Source: Pseudomonadota bacterium
GTDB lineage: Bacteria > Desulfobacterota > Binatia > Binatales > Binataceae
Direction of reading: 5' to 3'
Length of the DNA stretch: 64,000 bases
Assembly (NCBI GenBank): GCA_021325355.1
Contig: JAJPHI010000009.1
Coordinates: forward strand, 1 to 64,000
How positions within the stretch are numbered: the stretch's first letter is position 1; each line of letters begins with the position of its first letter. A program made the translations under genes and the position numbers. Positions 35,084 through 44,184 of this stretch are shown here, one piece after another. Under the pieces are notes generated by a model that searched no databases, had not been told where the DNA came from, and was given only the letters and a program-made list of their open reading frames with translations.

Positions 35084-35169
35084 GTTCTTCCCGCTCCGCC
35101 ATCCTTTGCTGTGCCGTGACTCTAACGAAAGCGGCCACCGGCGCCAAACTGATCGATCGTGGCCGACGC

Positions 35170-35199
35170 TTGGCATCGCGCGCGCGGGCTTGGCATATA
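35170..35199 (+). promoter_or_regulatory. Sigma-70-type promoter candidate for the MetE-like gene, with a 9-bp direct repeat
   Basis: TTGGCA at 35170-35175 and CATATA at 35194-35199 are separated by 18 bases. GCTTGGCAT occurs twice (35168-35176 and 35188-35196), exactly 20 bases apart. The repeat could be tandem regulator sites or coincidental. The ribosome-binding site CAGGAGG is at 35218-35224. Confidence 0.4.
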
Positions 35200-35232
35200 A
35201 GGAGGGCCAGCGCCGCACAGGAGGATCGATTC

Positions 35233-36270
35233 ATGAGCGCGAGTCTTCTGCCAACCACCGTCGTCGGCAGCTATCCCCAACCGGATTGGCTCGTGGATCG
35301 GGCAAAGCTCAAGGAGCGACCGCCGGCGCGCGTGCGCAACACCGACCTGTGGCGCGTCCCCGAACCCTTCCTCGAAGAAGCGCAGGACGATGCCACTCTG
35401 GTGGCGATCCGCGCGATGGAGCAGGCCGGCGTCGATATAATCTCGGACGGCGAGATGCGTCGGGAGAGCTATTCCAACCGCTTCGCCAATGCGCTCGGCG
35501 GCATCGATCGCGAAAAGCTCGGCAAGGGTCTGAATCGCCGCGGTGGTCCGGATATCGTGCCGCTGGTTTCCGGGCCCATCCGCCGCCTCGAGCCGGTCGA
35601 AGTGCGCGACCTGACCTTCCTGCGCGCCAACACCGATCGCCGCATCAAGATTACCCTGCCGGGACCGTTCACGATGACGCGCCAGGCGGAAAACGCCGCC
35701 TATCCCGACGACGAGTCGCTCGCGATGGCGTTTGCCGAAGCCGTCAATCTGGAAGTCAAAGACCTGTTCGCGGCCGGCGCCGATGTGGTTCAGCTCGATG
35801 AACCCTACATGGATTCTTTCCCAGACGAGGCCCGCAAGTATGCCGTCAAGGCGATCAATCGCGCCCTCGAAGGTGTCGGCGGCACCACCGTGGTGCACGT
35901 CTGCTTCGGTTACGGCCATTATCTGAAGAAGAAGAACAAGCCCTACTCGTTCCTCGCTGAACTCAACGATTGTGCCGCCGATCAGGTTTCGCTCGAAGCG
36001 GCGCAGCCGCAACTCGACCTGTCGGTGCTCCGCGACCTGCCGTCGAAAACGATCATGCTGGGCGTGCTGAATCTAGGCGACGAAACCGTCGAAACGCCGG
36101 AAATCGTGGCCCAGCGCATCCGCGCCGCACTCGAGATTGTGCCCCCGGAACGGCTGGTCGTGGCGCCCGATTGCGGAATGAAGTACCTGTCGCGCGCCGC
36201 CGCCTTCGGCAAGCTCAAAGCGATGGTCGCCGGCGCCCGTATCGTCCGCGCCGAAATCCACTCCGCTTGA
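35233..36270 (+). CDS. MetE C-terminal-like (B12-independent methionine synthase family) protein
   Basis: 345 residues, about half of full MetE: only the catalytic UROD-like barrel. Zinc ligands can be placed: His222 and Cys224 (HVCFGYGH) and Cys314 (PDCGMKYL), with a Glu in QLDEPYM. The N terminus TTVVGSYPQPDWLVDR is the usual GSxPR-type strand. Stand-alone proteins of this sort include archaeal-type core methionine synthases using a corrinoid protein, and enzymes that cleave alkylthio compounds. The full-length MetE reaction cannot be assumed. ATG 35233 with AGGAGG. 40 bases before the carbamoyltransferase gene. Confidence 0.85.
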   Translation: MSASLLPTTVVGSYPQPDWLVDRAKLKERPPARVRNTDLWRVPEPFLEEAQDDATLVAIRAMEQAGVDIISDGEMRRESYSNRFANALGGIDREKLGKGLNRRGGPDIVPLVSGPIRRLEPVEVRDLTFLRANTDRRIKITLPGPFTMTRQAENAAYPDDESLAMAFAEAVNLEVKDLFAAGADVVQLDEPYMDSFPDEARKYAVKAINRALEGVGGTTVVHVCFGYGHYLKKKNKPYSFLAELNDCAADQVSLEAAQPQLDLSVLRDLPSKTIMLGVLNLGDETVETPEIVAQRIRAALEIVPPERLVVAPDCGMKYLSRAAAFGKLKAMVAGARIVRAEIHSA

Positions 36271-36287
36271 CTGACTTGCGCCATCCG

Positions 36288-36306
36288 CCCGGTTAGACTT
36301 ACCGGG
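36288..36306 (+). other. Small hairpin before the carbamoyltransferase start
   Basis: CCCGGT (36288-36293) and ACCGGG (36301-36306) form a 6-bp stem with a 7-base loop ending 4 bases before ATG 36311. It could affect translation initiation; no Shine-Dalgarno sequence is obvious here. Confidence 0.3.
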
Positions 36307-36310
36307 TCGA

Positions 36311-38143
36311 ATGAACATTCTCGGCATCTCGGCCTACTACCATGATAGTGCGGCGGCGCTGGTGCGCGACGGCGAGATTATCGCCGCCGCGCAGGAGGAG
36401 CGCTTTTCGCGCAAAAAGCACGACGCGCGGTTTCCCGCCAATGCCCTCGCCTACTGCCTGCGCGAGGGTGGAATCGCGCTCGGTGACGTTGACGAAGTCG
36501 TCTTCTACGACAAACCGCTGCTGAAATTCGGACGCCTGCTCGAGACCTACCTGGCCTGCGCGCCGCGCGGACGCCCCTCCTTCGTCGCCGCGATGCCGGT
36601 CTGGCTCAAGGAAAAACTCTATCTGAAATCGCTCCTGCGCAAGGAGATGGCGCGGCTTGCCGGCGTGCGTCCGCGCGCCACGCCGCCACTGCGCTTCACC
36701 CTGCATCATCAGGCGCACGCCGCCTCGGCGTTCTTCCCCAGTCCCTTCGCCCGCGCCGGCGTGCTCTGTCTCGACGGGGTCGGGGAGTGGGCGACAACCT
36801 CGGCCTGGCTCGGCGAACAGAATCGACTCACGGCGCACTGGGAAATCGATTTCCCCCATTCGCTCGGCCTGCTCTATTCGGCCTTCACCTACTACACCGG
36901 CTTCAAGGTCAATTCGGGCGAGTACAAAGTGATGGGTCTGGCGCCCTATGGCGAACCCAAATACGCCGAGCTCATCCTCGACAAACTGATCGATCTCAAG
37001 GACGACGGCACCTTCCGCCTGAATCTCGCTTACTTTGACTTCGCGACCGGACTCACGATGACGAATCGCGCGTTCGCCGAACTCTTCGGCGGGCCGCCGC
37101 GCTCTCCCGAAGGACCTCTGACGCAGCGCGAGATGGATCTCGCGCGCTCGATTCAGGACGTGACCGAAGAGATTGTCCTGCGGCTCGCGCGGACCGTGCG
37201 TCGCGAACTTGACGTCGATTATCTCTGCATGGCCGGCGGCGTCGCCCTCAACTGCGTGGCCAATGGGCGGGTCCTCCGCGAGGCCGGCTTCCGCGATATC
37301 TGGATCCAGCCGGCCGCGGGCGACGCTGGCGGCGCGCTCGGCGCGGCCCTCTCCGCCTGGCACGAATATCACGCTAAACCGCGGCGCGCGGAGATTGACG
37401 CGATGCGCGGGGCTTACCTCGGTCCGGCTTACACCAGCGAGGAAATCCGCCGCGCGCTCGACGAACTCGGCGCGCATTACGAGCTGCTCGCCGAAGATGA
37501 CCTGCTTGATCGCGTCGCGGCTCTACTGGCGGAGGAAAAGGTCGTCGGATGGTTCCAGGGACGCATGGAATTCGGCCCGCGGGCGCTCGGTAATCGCTCG
37601 ATCCTCGGCGACGCGCGCAGTCCGCGGATGCAGTCCGTCATGAATCTGAAGATCAAGTTTCGCGAATCGTTCCGTCCCTTCGCGCCGGTGGTGCTCGCCG
37701 ACCGCGTCGGCGATTACTTCGACCTCGACCGCCCGAGCCCCTACATGATGATCGTGGCGCCGGTGCGCGACGCGCTCCGCACGCCCACCGATCATGCGGC
37801 GCATCTGTTCGGGATCGAACGCCTCAACCAGCCGCGTTCGACGATTCCCGCCGTCACCCACGTGGACTATTCGGCGCGGATTCAAACCGTCCATGCCGAG
37901 ACCAACCCGCGCCTGCATAAATTGCTCGAACGTTTCGCCGCCCTCACCGGATGCGCGGTGCTGGTCAATACGTCGTTCAATGTCCGCGGCGAGCCTATCG
38001 TCTGTATGCCGCGCGACGCGTACATTTGCTTTCGGCGGACCGAGATGGATTTCCTCGTGATGGATAATTTTCTGCTGGCGCGCAAAGACCAGCCGCCACT
38101 CCCCGCCGATACGTCGTGGATGGCGGAGATCGAGCCGGATTGA
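36311..38143 (+). CDS. NodU/CmcH-family carbamoyltransferase
   Basis: 610 residues. The N-terminal Kae1-like ATPase-fold domain begins NILGISAYYHDSAAALVRDG, with metal-binding histidines in HHQAHAASAF; the C-terminal YrdC-like domain contains FQGRMEFGPRALGNRSILGD and NTSFNVRGEPIV. Family members transfer carbamoyl from carbamoyl phosphate, via carbamoyl-AMP, to hydroxyls of natural products or sugars. The next genes encode SxtJ and DUF5989 proteins, which regularly accompany this type of carbamoyltransferase. The acceptor is unknown. Confidence 0.93.
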   Translation: MNILGISAYYHDSAAALVRDGEIIAAAQEERFSRKKHDARFPANALAYCLREGGIALGDVDEVVFYDKPLLKFGRLLETYLACAPRGRPSFVAAMPVWLKEKLYLKSLLRKEMARLAGVRPRATPPLRFTLHHQAHAASAFFPSPFARAGVLCLDGVGEWATTSAWLGEQNRLTAHWEIDFPHSLGLLYSAFTYYTGFKVNSGEYKVMGLAPYGEPKYAELILDKLIDLKDDGTFRLNLAYFDFATGLTMTNRAFAELFGGPPRSPEGPLTQREMDLARSIQDVTEEIVLRLARTVRRELDVDYLCMAGGVALNCVANGRVLREAGFRDIWIQPAAGDAGGALGAALSAWHEYHAKPRRAEIDAMRGAYLGPAYTSEEIRRALDELGAHYELLAEDDLLDRVAALLAEEKVVGWFQGRMEFGPRALGNRSILGDARSPRMQSVMNLKIKFRESFRPFAPVVLADRVGDYFDLDRPSPYMMIVAPVRDALRTPTDHAAHLFGIERLNQPRSTIPAVTHVDYSARIQTVHAETNPRLHKLLERFAALTGCAVLVNTSFNVRGEPIVCMPRDAYICFRRTEMDFLVMDNFLLARKDQPPLPADTSWMAEIEPD

Positions 38144-38535
38144 GACCCGTATCATCCAAAGAGCTGCGCGACTTTGGTCTGCTGGTCGGGACCCTTCTCG
38201 GCGCACTGTTTGGTCTCGCCGGGCCGCTTCTGAAACATCATCCGATCCCGCTATGGCCCTGGGTTGTCGGAGGTGCGATGGCAATCCTTGCCCTCGCCGC
38301 ACCGCAGGCGCTCCGCTATCCGCATCTCCTCTGGGGGAAGCTGGGCCAGGCCCTCGGATGGCTCAATTCGCGAATCGTCTTTAATCTGCTTTTTTTTCTG
38401 ATCTTCGTTCCGTGCGGAGTGATCACTCGGCTCACCGGATGGGATCCGCTGCGACGCGGCTTTGACCGGAATTGCCCGACGTATAGGTCGCCTAGCGAGC
38501 GCCTGCCACCAGCCGCCATGGAGAAGCCTTACTGA
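38140..38535 (+). CDS. SxtJ-family membrane protein
   Basis: 131 residues with three to four hydrophobic segments: DFGLLVGTLLGALFGLAGPL, WPWVVGGAMAILALAA, and GWLNSRIVFNLLFFLIFVP, the last being the conserved W-[IL]-N-[ST]-R helix of SxtJ proteins. TTG 38140 overlaps the carbamoyltransferase stop (TTGA); GTG 38116 is the alternative. Function unknown. It is translationally coupled on both sides. Confidence 0.8.
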   Translation: MRPVSSKELRDFGLLVGTLLGALFGLAGPLLKHHPIPLWPWVVGGAMAILALAAPQALRYPHLLWGKLGQALGWLNSRIVFNLLFFLIFVPCGVITRLTGWDPLRRGFDRNCPTYRSPSERLPPAAMEKPY

Positions 38536-38687
38536 TGTTCGAAACCTTGTCTGACCTATGGGGTTTTATGCGTGCGCGCAAGAAGTTGTGGCTTGCGCCA
38601 TTTATCGCTATTCTGCTCATTGTTGGTGTTTTGGTCATTTTGTCCGAATATTCGACTGTGGCTCCATTTATTTACACACTTTTCTAG
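38535..38687 (+). CDS. DUF5989-family small membrane protein, 50 residues
   Basis: The ATG overlaps the SxtJ stop by one base (TGATG). The protein reads MFETLSDLWGFMRARKKLWL, then a hydrophobic helix, then a conserved end APFIYTLF. These N-terminal and C-terminal features are those of DUF5989 proteins, found directly after SxtJ genes. The gene is AT-richer than its neighbours. Coupling and family pattern make it very likely real despite its size. Function unknown. Confidence 0.8.
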   Translation: MFETLSDLWGFMRARKKLWLAPFIAILLIVGVLVILSEYSTVAPFIYTLF

Positions 38688-38764
38688 AGTCTCTTTGTCA
38701 TAATATCGCCACGGACCGTCAGTCAAAGATAACCTTCGGTCCTGTTCGAGGGAGGAGTTCGTAG

Positions 38765-40138
38765 ATGGCAACGGTTGATTTCGATGTTGCGGTGCTCGGC
38801 GGGGGACCCGGCGGCTCCGCGGCTGCTTCATATCTCGCCAAGGCGGGCCTCAAGTGCGTGGTTTTTGAGCGCGAACTGTTTCCCCGCCCACATATCGGCG
38901 AGTCGCTGGTGCCCGCGTCCAACCGCGTCCTCGGTGATTTGGGACTGATCCCCAAGATGGACGAGATGAAGTTCCCGCGCAAACTCGGCGCGGTCTGGAC
39001 TTCCTCATCTTACGCCCCCTCCTACAATCATGACTGGCAGGGACTCGACGAAGCGACCCAGGCGGCCGACTACAAGGAGGCCGAGGCCGCTATCCGCTTT
39101 GAAGAGCGCGCGATGGCCGGCGTCACGCAGAACTATACCTGGCACGTCGATCGCGGACTCTTCGACAACATGCTGCTGCAGAATGCGCATGACCTCGGCG
39201 CCACGATCTACGAAGGCGTGCGAGCGCAGTCGGTCGATTTCTCCGACCCCGATATGCCGAAGGTGCGCCTGACCATGGGTCGGCAGGAAATCAACGTTCG
39301 CACCCGGATGGTGGTCGATGCCTCCGGGCGCCATACCCTGCTCGGCAACCAACTCCGCCTGAAGGTCACCGATCCGGTCTTCGACCAGTATGCGATCCAT
39401 ACCTGGTTCGAGGATTATGACCGGCTCGTGCTCTCGAAGAAGGAAATCTTCGGCGAGTATATCTTCGTCCATTTCCTGCCGGTCAGTAACTCGTGGATCT
39501 GGCAGATTCCGATCACCGACAAAATCACCAGCATCGGCGTCGTCACCCAGAAGAAGCACTTCCAGAAAACCCGCCAGTCGCGCGAGCAGTTCTTCTGGGA
39601 CTGCATCAACACCCGCGAGGGACTCGGCGAAGCGCTGCGCGCCGCCAAACAACTGCGGCCGCTCAAGGAAGAAGGCGACTACAGCTATGCGATGAAGCAG
39701 ATCTGCGGCGACGGCTTCGTGCTGGTCGGCGACGCCGCCCGTTTCGTCGATCCGATCTTCTCGAGCGGCGTCAGTATCGCCCTCAACAGCGCCAAGCTCG
39801 CCGCCGCCGATATTATCAAGGCGGCGAACAACGGCGGCTTCCATCGGTCGGCGTTCAATACTTTTGAAACCCTGATGAGGCGCGGCACCCGCAACTGGTA
39901 CGAATTCATCTCGCTCTACTACCGGCTCAACGTGCTGTTCACTTTCTTCGTCGAAGACAAGCGCTACCGTATCGACGTGCTGAAGCTCCTGCAGGGCGAC
40001 ATGTACGACGAGGATCGTCCGCCGGTTCTGATGGAGATGGCGCGGATCGTGGCCGACGTCGAACGCCGTCCCAACCATCCGTGGCACAAGCTGCTCGGCG
40101 AACTGACCTGCGACGCCTATCGCCCCGTCGAAGCTTGA
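38765..40138 (+). CDS. Flavin-dependent halogenase-like FAD oxidoreductase
   Basis: 457 residues. FAD motif VLGGGPGGSAAASYLAKAG at the N terminus, RPHIGESLVPA, and DGFVLVGDAARFVDPIFSSG. The halogenase fingerprint WxWxIP is present at Trp244, Trp246, Ile248 and Pro249 (WIWQIP), so chlorination or bromination is possible, although many members of the wider group (geranylgeranyl reductase-like) do not halogenate. ATG 38765 with GGGAGGAG upstream. It follows DUF5989 by 77 bases and is closed by a strong terminator, suggesting one unit with the carbamoyltransferase genes. Confidence 0.8.
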   Translation: MATVDFDVAVLGGGPGGSAAASYLAKAGLKCVVFERELFPRPHIGESLVPASNRVLGDLGLIPKMDEMKFPRKLGAVWTSSSYAPSYNHDWQGLDEATQAADYKEAEAAIRFEERAMAGVTQNYTWHVDRGLFDNMLLQNAHDLGATIYEGVRAQSVDFSDPDMPKVRLTMGRQEINVRTRMVVDASGRHTLLGNQLRLKVTDPVFDQYAIHTWFEDYDRLVLSKKEIFGEYIFVHFLPVSNSWIWQIPITDKITSIGVVTQKKHFQKTRQSREQFFWDCINTREGLGEALRAAKQLRPLKEEGDYSYAMKQICGDGFVLVGDAARFVDPIFSSGVSIALNSAKLAAADIIKAANNGGFHRSAFNTFETLMRRGTRNWYEFISLYYRLNVLFTFFVEDKRYRIDVLKLLQGDMYDEDRPPVLMEMARIVADVERRPNHPWHKLLGELTCDAYRPVEA

Positions 40139-40180
40139 TCGACCTCGTCAACCCGATCACGTAGAAGCACGTAAAAGCAG

Positions 40181-40207
40181 AAGAGGGCTGCCGCCGGCAG
40201 CCCTCTT
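40181..40207. terminator. Bidirectional terminator between halogenase-like gene and dnaJ
   Basis: A perfect 12-bp stem (AAGAGGGCTGCC at 40181-40192 with 40196-40207) and a 3-base loop lies between the convergent genes. The A-rich and T-rich flanks make it usable from both sides. Confidence 0.85.
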
Positions 40208-40283
40208 GTTAAACTTCGCATCGCGCGCTGCCCATCCCGTCGTTGTCGTACCGGTGCCGGGCGCGGCGGAGTCGCGCGAGCTC

Positions 40284-41417
40284 TTATCCGAACATCTCCT
40301 TGAGCTTGTCGACGAAGCCCTTGGCCATCGGATGGCTGGTATCTTCACCCGAGACGCGCGCGAATTCTTCGAGCAGCTCGCGCTGACGCGCTGAGAGGCG
40401 CCGCGGCGTTTCGACCGCAATCCGCACCAGTTGATCGCCGGCGCCATAGCCGTGCAGATCAGGGAACCCCTTCCCTTTCAATCGGATGATCTTCCCGGAT
40501 TGCGTTCCCGCCGGCACCTTCATGTTGATTTTGCCTTCGAGCGTGGGGACCTCGATTTCGGCGCCGAGCGCCGCTTGCGGAAAGCTGATCGGCACTTCGA
40601 TCAGGATATCGTTATCCTGACGCACGAACAGCGGATGCTCCTTGACGTGGATCACGACGTAAAGATCGCCGTTGGCGCCGCCCGCCGCACCCGCCTCGCC
40701 CTCGTTGCGGAGCTTAAGCCGCGAGCCGTTGTCGACGCCGGCCGGAATCTTTACCGACAGCGATACCGGCCGCCGGATCCGCCCCTGACCCTGACACTTC
40801 GGACAGGGGTCGGCGATTACCGAACCTTCGCCGCGGCACTGCCCGCAGGTGGTCGAGATCGAGAAGAAGCCCTGCTGCGTCCGCACCTGGCCGGTGCCGC
40901 GACAGTTGGGACAGATGCGCACGCCTTCGGCGCCGCCGCGCGCGCGCGAGCCGTTACACTGCTCGCAGACGACGAGGCGCTGGAACTTGATGATCTTCTC
41001 GGCACCGGTCGCCGCCTCTTTGAACTCGATCTCGAGGTCGTAGCGCAGATCCTCACCGCGCCGACTGCGCGAACGTGAGCGGCCGCGGCCGGTGCCGAAG
41101 AAGTCGCCGAAAATATCGGAGAAGACCTCTTCAAACCCCTGGCTGAAATCGAACCCGCCGAAGCCGCCGGCCCCCTGGGGACCTTGAAACGCGGCATGGC
41201 CGAAGCGATCGTATTGAGCCCGGCGCTCCGGATCCGACAGCACCTGGTAGGCTTCGTTGAGTTCCTTGAATTTCTCTTCGGCCTGCTTGTTTCCCGGATT
41301 GCGGTCGGGATGGTACTGCACCGCGAGCCGCCGATACGCCTTCTTTATTTCCTCTTCGCCGGCACCACGGGAAATGCCCAGAACTTCGTAATAGTCACGT
41401 TTTCGCTCGGCTGGCAT
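40284..41417 (-). CDS. dnaJ: Chaperone DnaJ
   Basis: 377 residues: J domain with HPD ([11 protein letters not shown]), Gly/Phe-rich linker ([12 protein letters not shown]), four CxxC zinc repeats (CEQC, CPNC, CGQC, CPKC) near 145-205, and the two C-terminal substrate domains. It delivers unfolded substrates to DnaK and stimulates its ATPase. ATG 41417. Last gene of grpE-dnaK-dnaJ. Confidence 0.97.
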   Translation of the reverse strand: MPAERKRDYYEVLGISRGAGEEEIKKAYRRLAVQYHPDRNPGNKQAEEKFKELNEAYQVLSDPERRAQYDRFGHAAFQGPQGAGGFGGFDFSQGFEEVFSDIFGDFFGTGRGRSRSRSRRGEDLRYDLEIEFKEAATGAEKIIKFQRLVVCEQCNGSRARGGAEGVRICPNCRGTGQVRTQQGFFSISTTCGQCRGEGSVIADPCPKCQGQGRIRRPVSLSVKIPAGVDNGSRLKLRNEGEAGAAGGANGDLYVVIHVKEHPLFVRQDNDILIEVPISFPQAALGAEIEVPTLEGKINMKVPAGTQSGKIIRLKGKGFPDLHGYGAGDQLVRIAVETPRRLSARQRELLEEFARVSGEDTSHPMAKGFVDKLKEMFG

Positions 41418-41455
41418 CGACGCCCAAGTCTAGTCCACTGTCGCGGAGGAAGTAA

Positions 41456-41480
41456 GTGATCGCGCGCGGCGCGCGATCAC
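41456..41480 (-). terminator. Perfect palindromic hairpin between dnaK and dnaJ
   Basis: 25-base near-perfect palindrome (12-bp arms around 41468) in the 77-base dnaK-dnaJ gap. In RNA it forms a very stable stem with no long U tract, typical of an mRNA-stabilising or partially terminating element that makes dnaJ less abundant than dnaK. Confidence 0.5.
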
Positions 41481-41494
41481 TCAATCGACGCGGT

Positions 41495-43423
41495 TTACTT
41501 TACTTCCTTGAAGTCGGCGTCAACTACGTCGTCCTTCTTGCCCCCGGCTTCGCCGTTCCGCGCGCCGTCGTCGCTCGGTCGCGCACCGTGTCCGTCGGCC
41601 CCCGCGGCGCCCGCCTGACGCGATTTGCTGTACATCGCCTCGGCCAGCTTGTGCGAGGCCGCGGTCAGCGCTTCGGCGGCGGCATTGATCTCGGCGGCAT
41701 CCTTCGATTCGAGCTTGCCGCGCGCGCTTGCCAGCGCGTCCTCGACCCCTTTGCGTGCGGCTTCGTCAAGCGATCCACCGTTCTCCTTGAGCATTTTCTC
41801 GGTGGTGTAGATGAGGTTGTCGAGCTTGTTGCGCGCCTCCGCCTGCTCGCGCCGCTGCCGATCTTCGGCGGCGTGCTGCTCGGCCTCACGCACCATCCGC
41901 TTGATCTCTTCCTCGTTCAGACCCGAGGACGCGGTGATGCGAATCGACTGCTCCTTGTTGGTCCCGAGGTCCTTGGCGTGGACATTGACGATACCGTTGG
42001 CGTCGATATCGAAGGTAACTTCGATCTGCGGCAGCCCGCGTGGCGCCGGCGGGATACCCACCAGGTCGAACTGACCCAGGAGCTTGTTATCCGCCGCCAT
42101 CTCGCGCTCGCCCTGGAAAACCCGAATCGTGACCGCCGATTGGTTATCCTGAGCCGTCGAGAAGACCTGGCTCTTGCGCGTCGGGATGGTCGTGTTCTTC
42201 TCGATAAGTTTGGTGAAAACGCCGCCGAGCGTCTCGATCCCGAGGGAAAGCGGCGTCACGTCAAGCAGCAGCACGTCCTTGACTTCGCCCTTGAGCACGC
42301 CGGCCTGAATTGCCGCGCCGACCGCGACGACTTCGTCGGGGTTCACGCCCTTATGGCCTTCGCGACCGAAGAGCTTGCGCACGCGCTCCTGCACGGCCGG
42401 CATCCGGGTCATGCCGCCGACCAGCACCACCTCGTTGATATCACTCGCGCGGAGCCCGGCGTCGCGCAGCGCCGTCACGCACGGCCCTTCGAGACGATCG
42501 AGCAGGTCGGCGCACAGCGCCTCGAGTTTGGCGCGCGTCAGCTTGATATTCAGATGCTTCGGTCCGGACTGGTCCGCGGTGATGAACGGCAGATTGATGT
42601 CGGTCTCCATCACGGTGGAGAGCTCGCACTTGGCCTTCTCGGCGGCTTCCTTCAGGCGCTGCAAAGCCATCCGATCCTTGCGCAGGTCGATTCCCTGGTC
42701 CTTGCGGAATTCGTCCGCCAGATAATCGATAACCCGCTGGTCGAAGTCCTCGCCGCCGAGGAAGGTATCGCCGTTGGTCGATTTGACCTCGAACACGCCT
42801 TCGCCAAGTTCCAGGATCGAGATATCGAAGGTGCCGCCGCCGAGGTCGAAGACCGCGATCTTCTCGTCCTTTTTCTTATCGAGTCCATAGGCCAGCGAGG
42901 CTGCCGTCGGCTCATTGATGATGCGCAGAACGTTGAGGCCGGCGATTCGTCCGGCATCCTTCGTCGCCTGACGCTGGCTGTCGTTGAAGTAGGCCGGAAC
43001 CGTAATCACCGCTTCGGTGACCGGCTCGCCGAGATAATCCTCGGCAGTCTGCTTCATTTTTTGCAGGATAAAGGCGGAAATCTCCGGCGGGCTGTACTTC
43101 TTGCCGCGAATCTCGACCCACGCCGCGCCGTCCTGGTTCTTCTCAACCTTGTAAGGCAGAACCTTGATCGCCCGTTGAACCTCCGGATCGTCGTACCGGC
43201 GGCCCATCAGGCGTTTGATCGCAAAGACCGTGTTAGTGGGATTGGTTATCGCCTGACGCTTGGCAATCTGCCCGACCAGTCGTTCACCGCTGTCGGTGAA
43301 GGCCACGACTGACGGTGTGGTGCGCGCGCCCTCGGAATTGGCGATCACCACCGGATCGCCGCCCTCCATGATGGCAACGCAGCTATTGGTCGTCCCCAAA
43401 TCGATGCCGATTACTTTGGCCAT
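41495..43423 (-). CDS. dnaK: Chaperone DnaK (Hsp70)
   Basis: 642 residues. ATPase domain: [26 protein letters not shown], and [13 protein letters not shown]; linker [17 protein letters not shown]; substrate-binding domain; and a C-terminal helical lid ending in the acidic VVDADFKEV tail. Main ATP-dependent folding chaperone of the cytoplasm. ATG 43423. The 52 bases to grpE show no CIRCE-type repeat. Confidence 0.98.
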   Translation of the reverse strand: MAKVIGIDLGTTNSCVAIMEGGDPVVIANSEGARTTPSVVAFTDSGERLVGQIAKRQAITNPTNTVFAIKRLMGRRYDDPEVQRAIKVLPYKVEKNQDGAAWVEIRGKKYSPPEISAFILQKMKQTAEDYLGEPVTEAVITVPAYFNDSQRQATKDAGRIAGLNVLRIINEPTAASLAYGLDKKKDEKIAVFDLGGGTFDISILELGEGVFEVKSTNGDTFLGGEDFDQRVIDYLADEFRKDQGIDLRKDRMALQRLKEAAEKAKCELSTVMETDINLPFITADQSGPKHLNIKLTRAKLEALCADLLDRLEGPCVTALRDAGLRASDINEVVLVGGMTRMPAVQERVRKLFGREGHKGVNPDEVVAVGAAIQAGVLKGEVKDVLLLDVTPLSLGIETLGGVFTKLIEKNTTIPTRKSQVFSTAQDNQSAVTIRVFQGEREMAADNKLLGQFDLVGIPPAPRGLPQIEVTFDIDANGIVNVHAKDLGTNKEQSIRITASSGLNEEEIKRMVREAEQHAAEDRQRREQAEARNKLDNLIYTTEKMLKENGGSLDEAARKGVEDALASARGKLESKDAAEINAAAEALTAASHKLAEAMYSKSRQAGAAGADGHGARPSDDGARNGEAGGKKDDVVDADFKEVK

Positions 43424-43475
43424 TCTTCAGTTCCTCTTTAAGCTTGATGTAACCACGTCTGCGGCGATTTCAACT

Positions 43476-44096
43476 TCACGCCCGATCCGCGCCGTTGGCC
43501 GACCCCTTGCGCGGATGAGCCCCCTCGGGTTCCTTGGCCACCGCAACGCGCGCCGGCCGCAGCATCCGCTCGCCGATCAGATAGCCCCGATGGAATTCAT
43601 CGACGACCGTGTTCGGCGGATGTTCGCTCGATTCGACGTGCTCGATTGCCTCATGCTTTTCAGGGTCGAAAGGCTGGCCGACGGCACTGATCGGATTCAC
43701 CCCGTGGGTCTTGAGAAAGTCCAGCATTGACCGCAGCACCATCTCGACGCCCTCAACGATCGATTTGCCGTTGCCGCCGCCTTTGGCCGCTTCAACCGCC
43801 CGTTCGAGGTTATCGACGATCGGCAGGATTTCGCGCAGCACGCCTTCCTTTTGCAGGCGAATCGTCTCCTCGCTTTGCTGACGGATACGCTTGCGCGCGT
43901 TTTCGGCGTCAGCCAGCGTGCGCAGATACTTGTCCTTGAGCTCAGCCAGTTCCTGCTCTTTTGCGGATAATTGATTCGTCAACTTTTCGATTTCCGAGGC
44001 CGTTTCGTTTTCTGAAGCTGTTTCGGCTGCCGTCATCTTAACGCCAGCGTTCTCGGGCGCATCGTGCGCCTGTTGCTCATCGTGATCCTTGGGCAT
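43476..44096 (-). CDS. grpE: Nucleotide exchange factor GrpE
   Basis: 206 residues: acidic N terminus, a long coiled coil (TNQLSAKEQELAELKDKYLR), the conserved ADAENARKR segment, and a C-terminal beta domain ending RGYLIGERMLRPARVAVAK. Releases ADP from DnaK. No hrcA gene and no CIRCE dyad is seen upstream. Confidence 0.95.
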   Translation of the reverse strand: MPKDHDEQQAHDAPENAGVKMTAAETASENETASEIEKLTNQLSAKEQELAELKDKYLRTLADAENARKRIRQQSEETIRLQKEGVLREILPIVDNLERAVEAAKGGGNGKSIVEGVEMVLRSMLDFLKTHGVNPISAVGQPFDPEKHEAIEHVESSEHPPNTVVDEFHRGYLIGERMLRPARVAVAKEPEGAHPRKGSANGADRA

Positions 44097-44184
44097 GCCG
44101 CAAAATCCTCACCTCTACGCTACGGAAAGCTAAGCACTGTGGCCCGCCCGCGCCACCATCTGGCCGTGAGTGAGGCGCGATCGC

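Noticed and set aside
41456-43312. 618-codon open frame opposite dnaK
   Set aside because: Long antisense frames opposite dnaK are a known codon-bias artefact in high-GC genomes; no RBS or domain is seen.
44097-44184. CIRCE or heat-shock promoter before grpE
   Set aside because: No TTAGCACTC-type inverted repeat and no clear sigma-32 -35/-10 pair can be read there.
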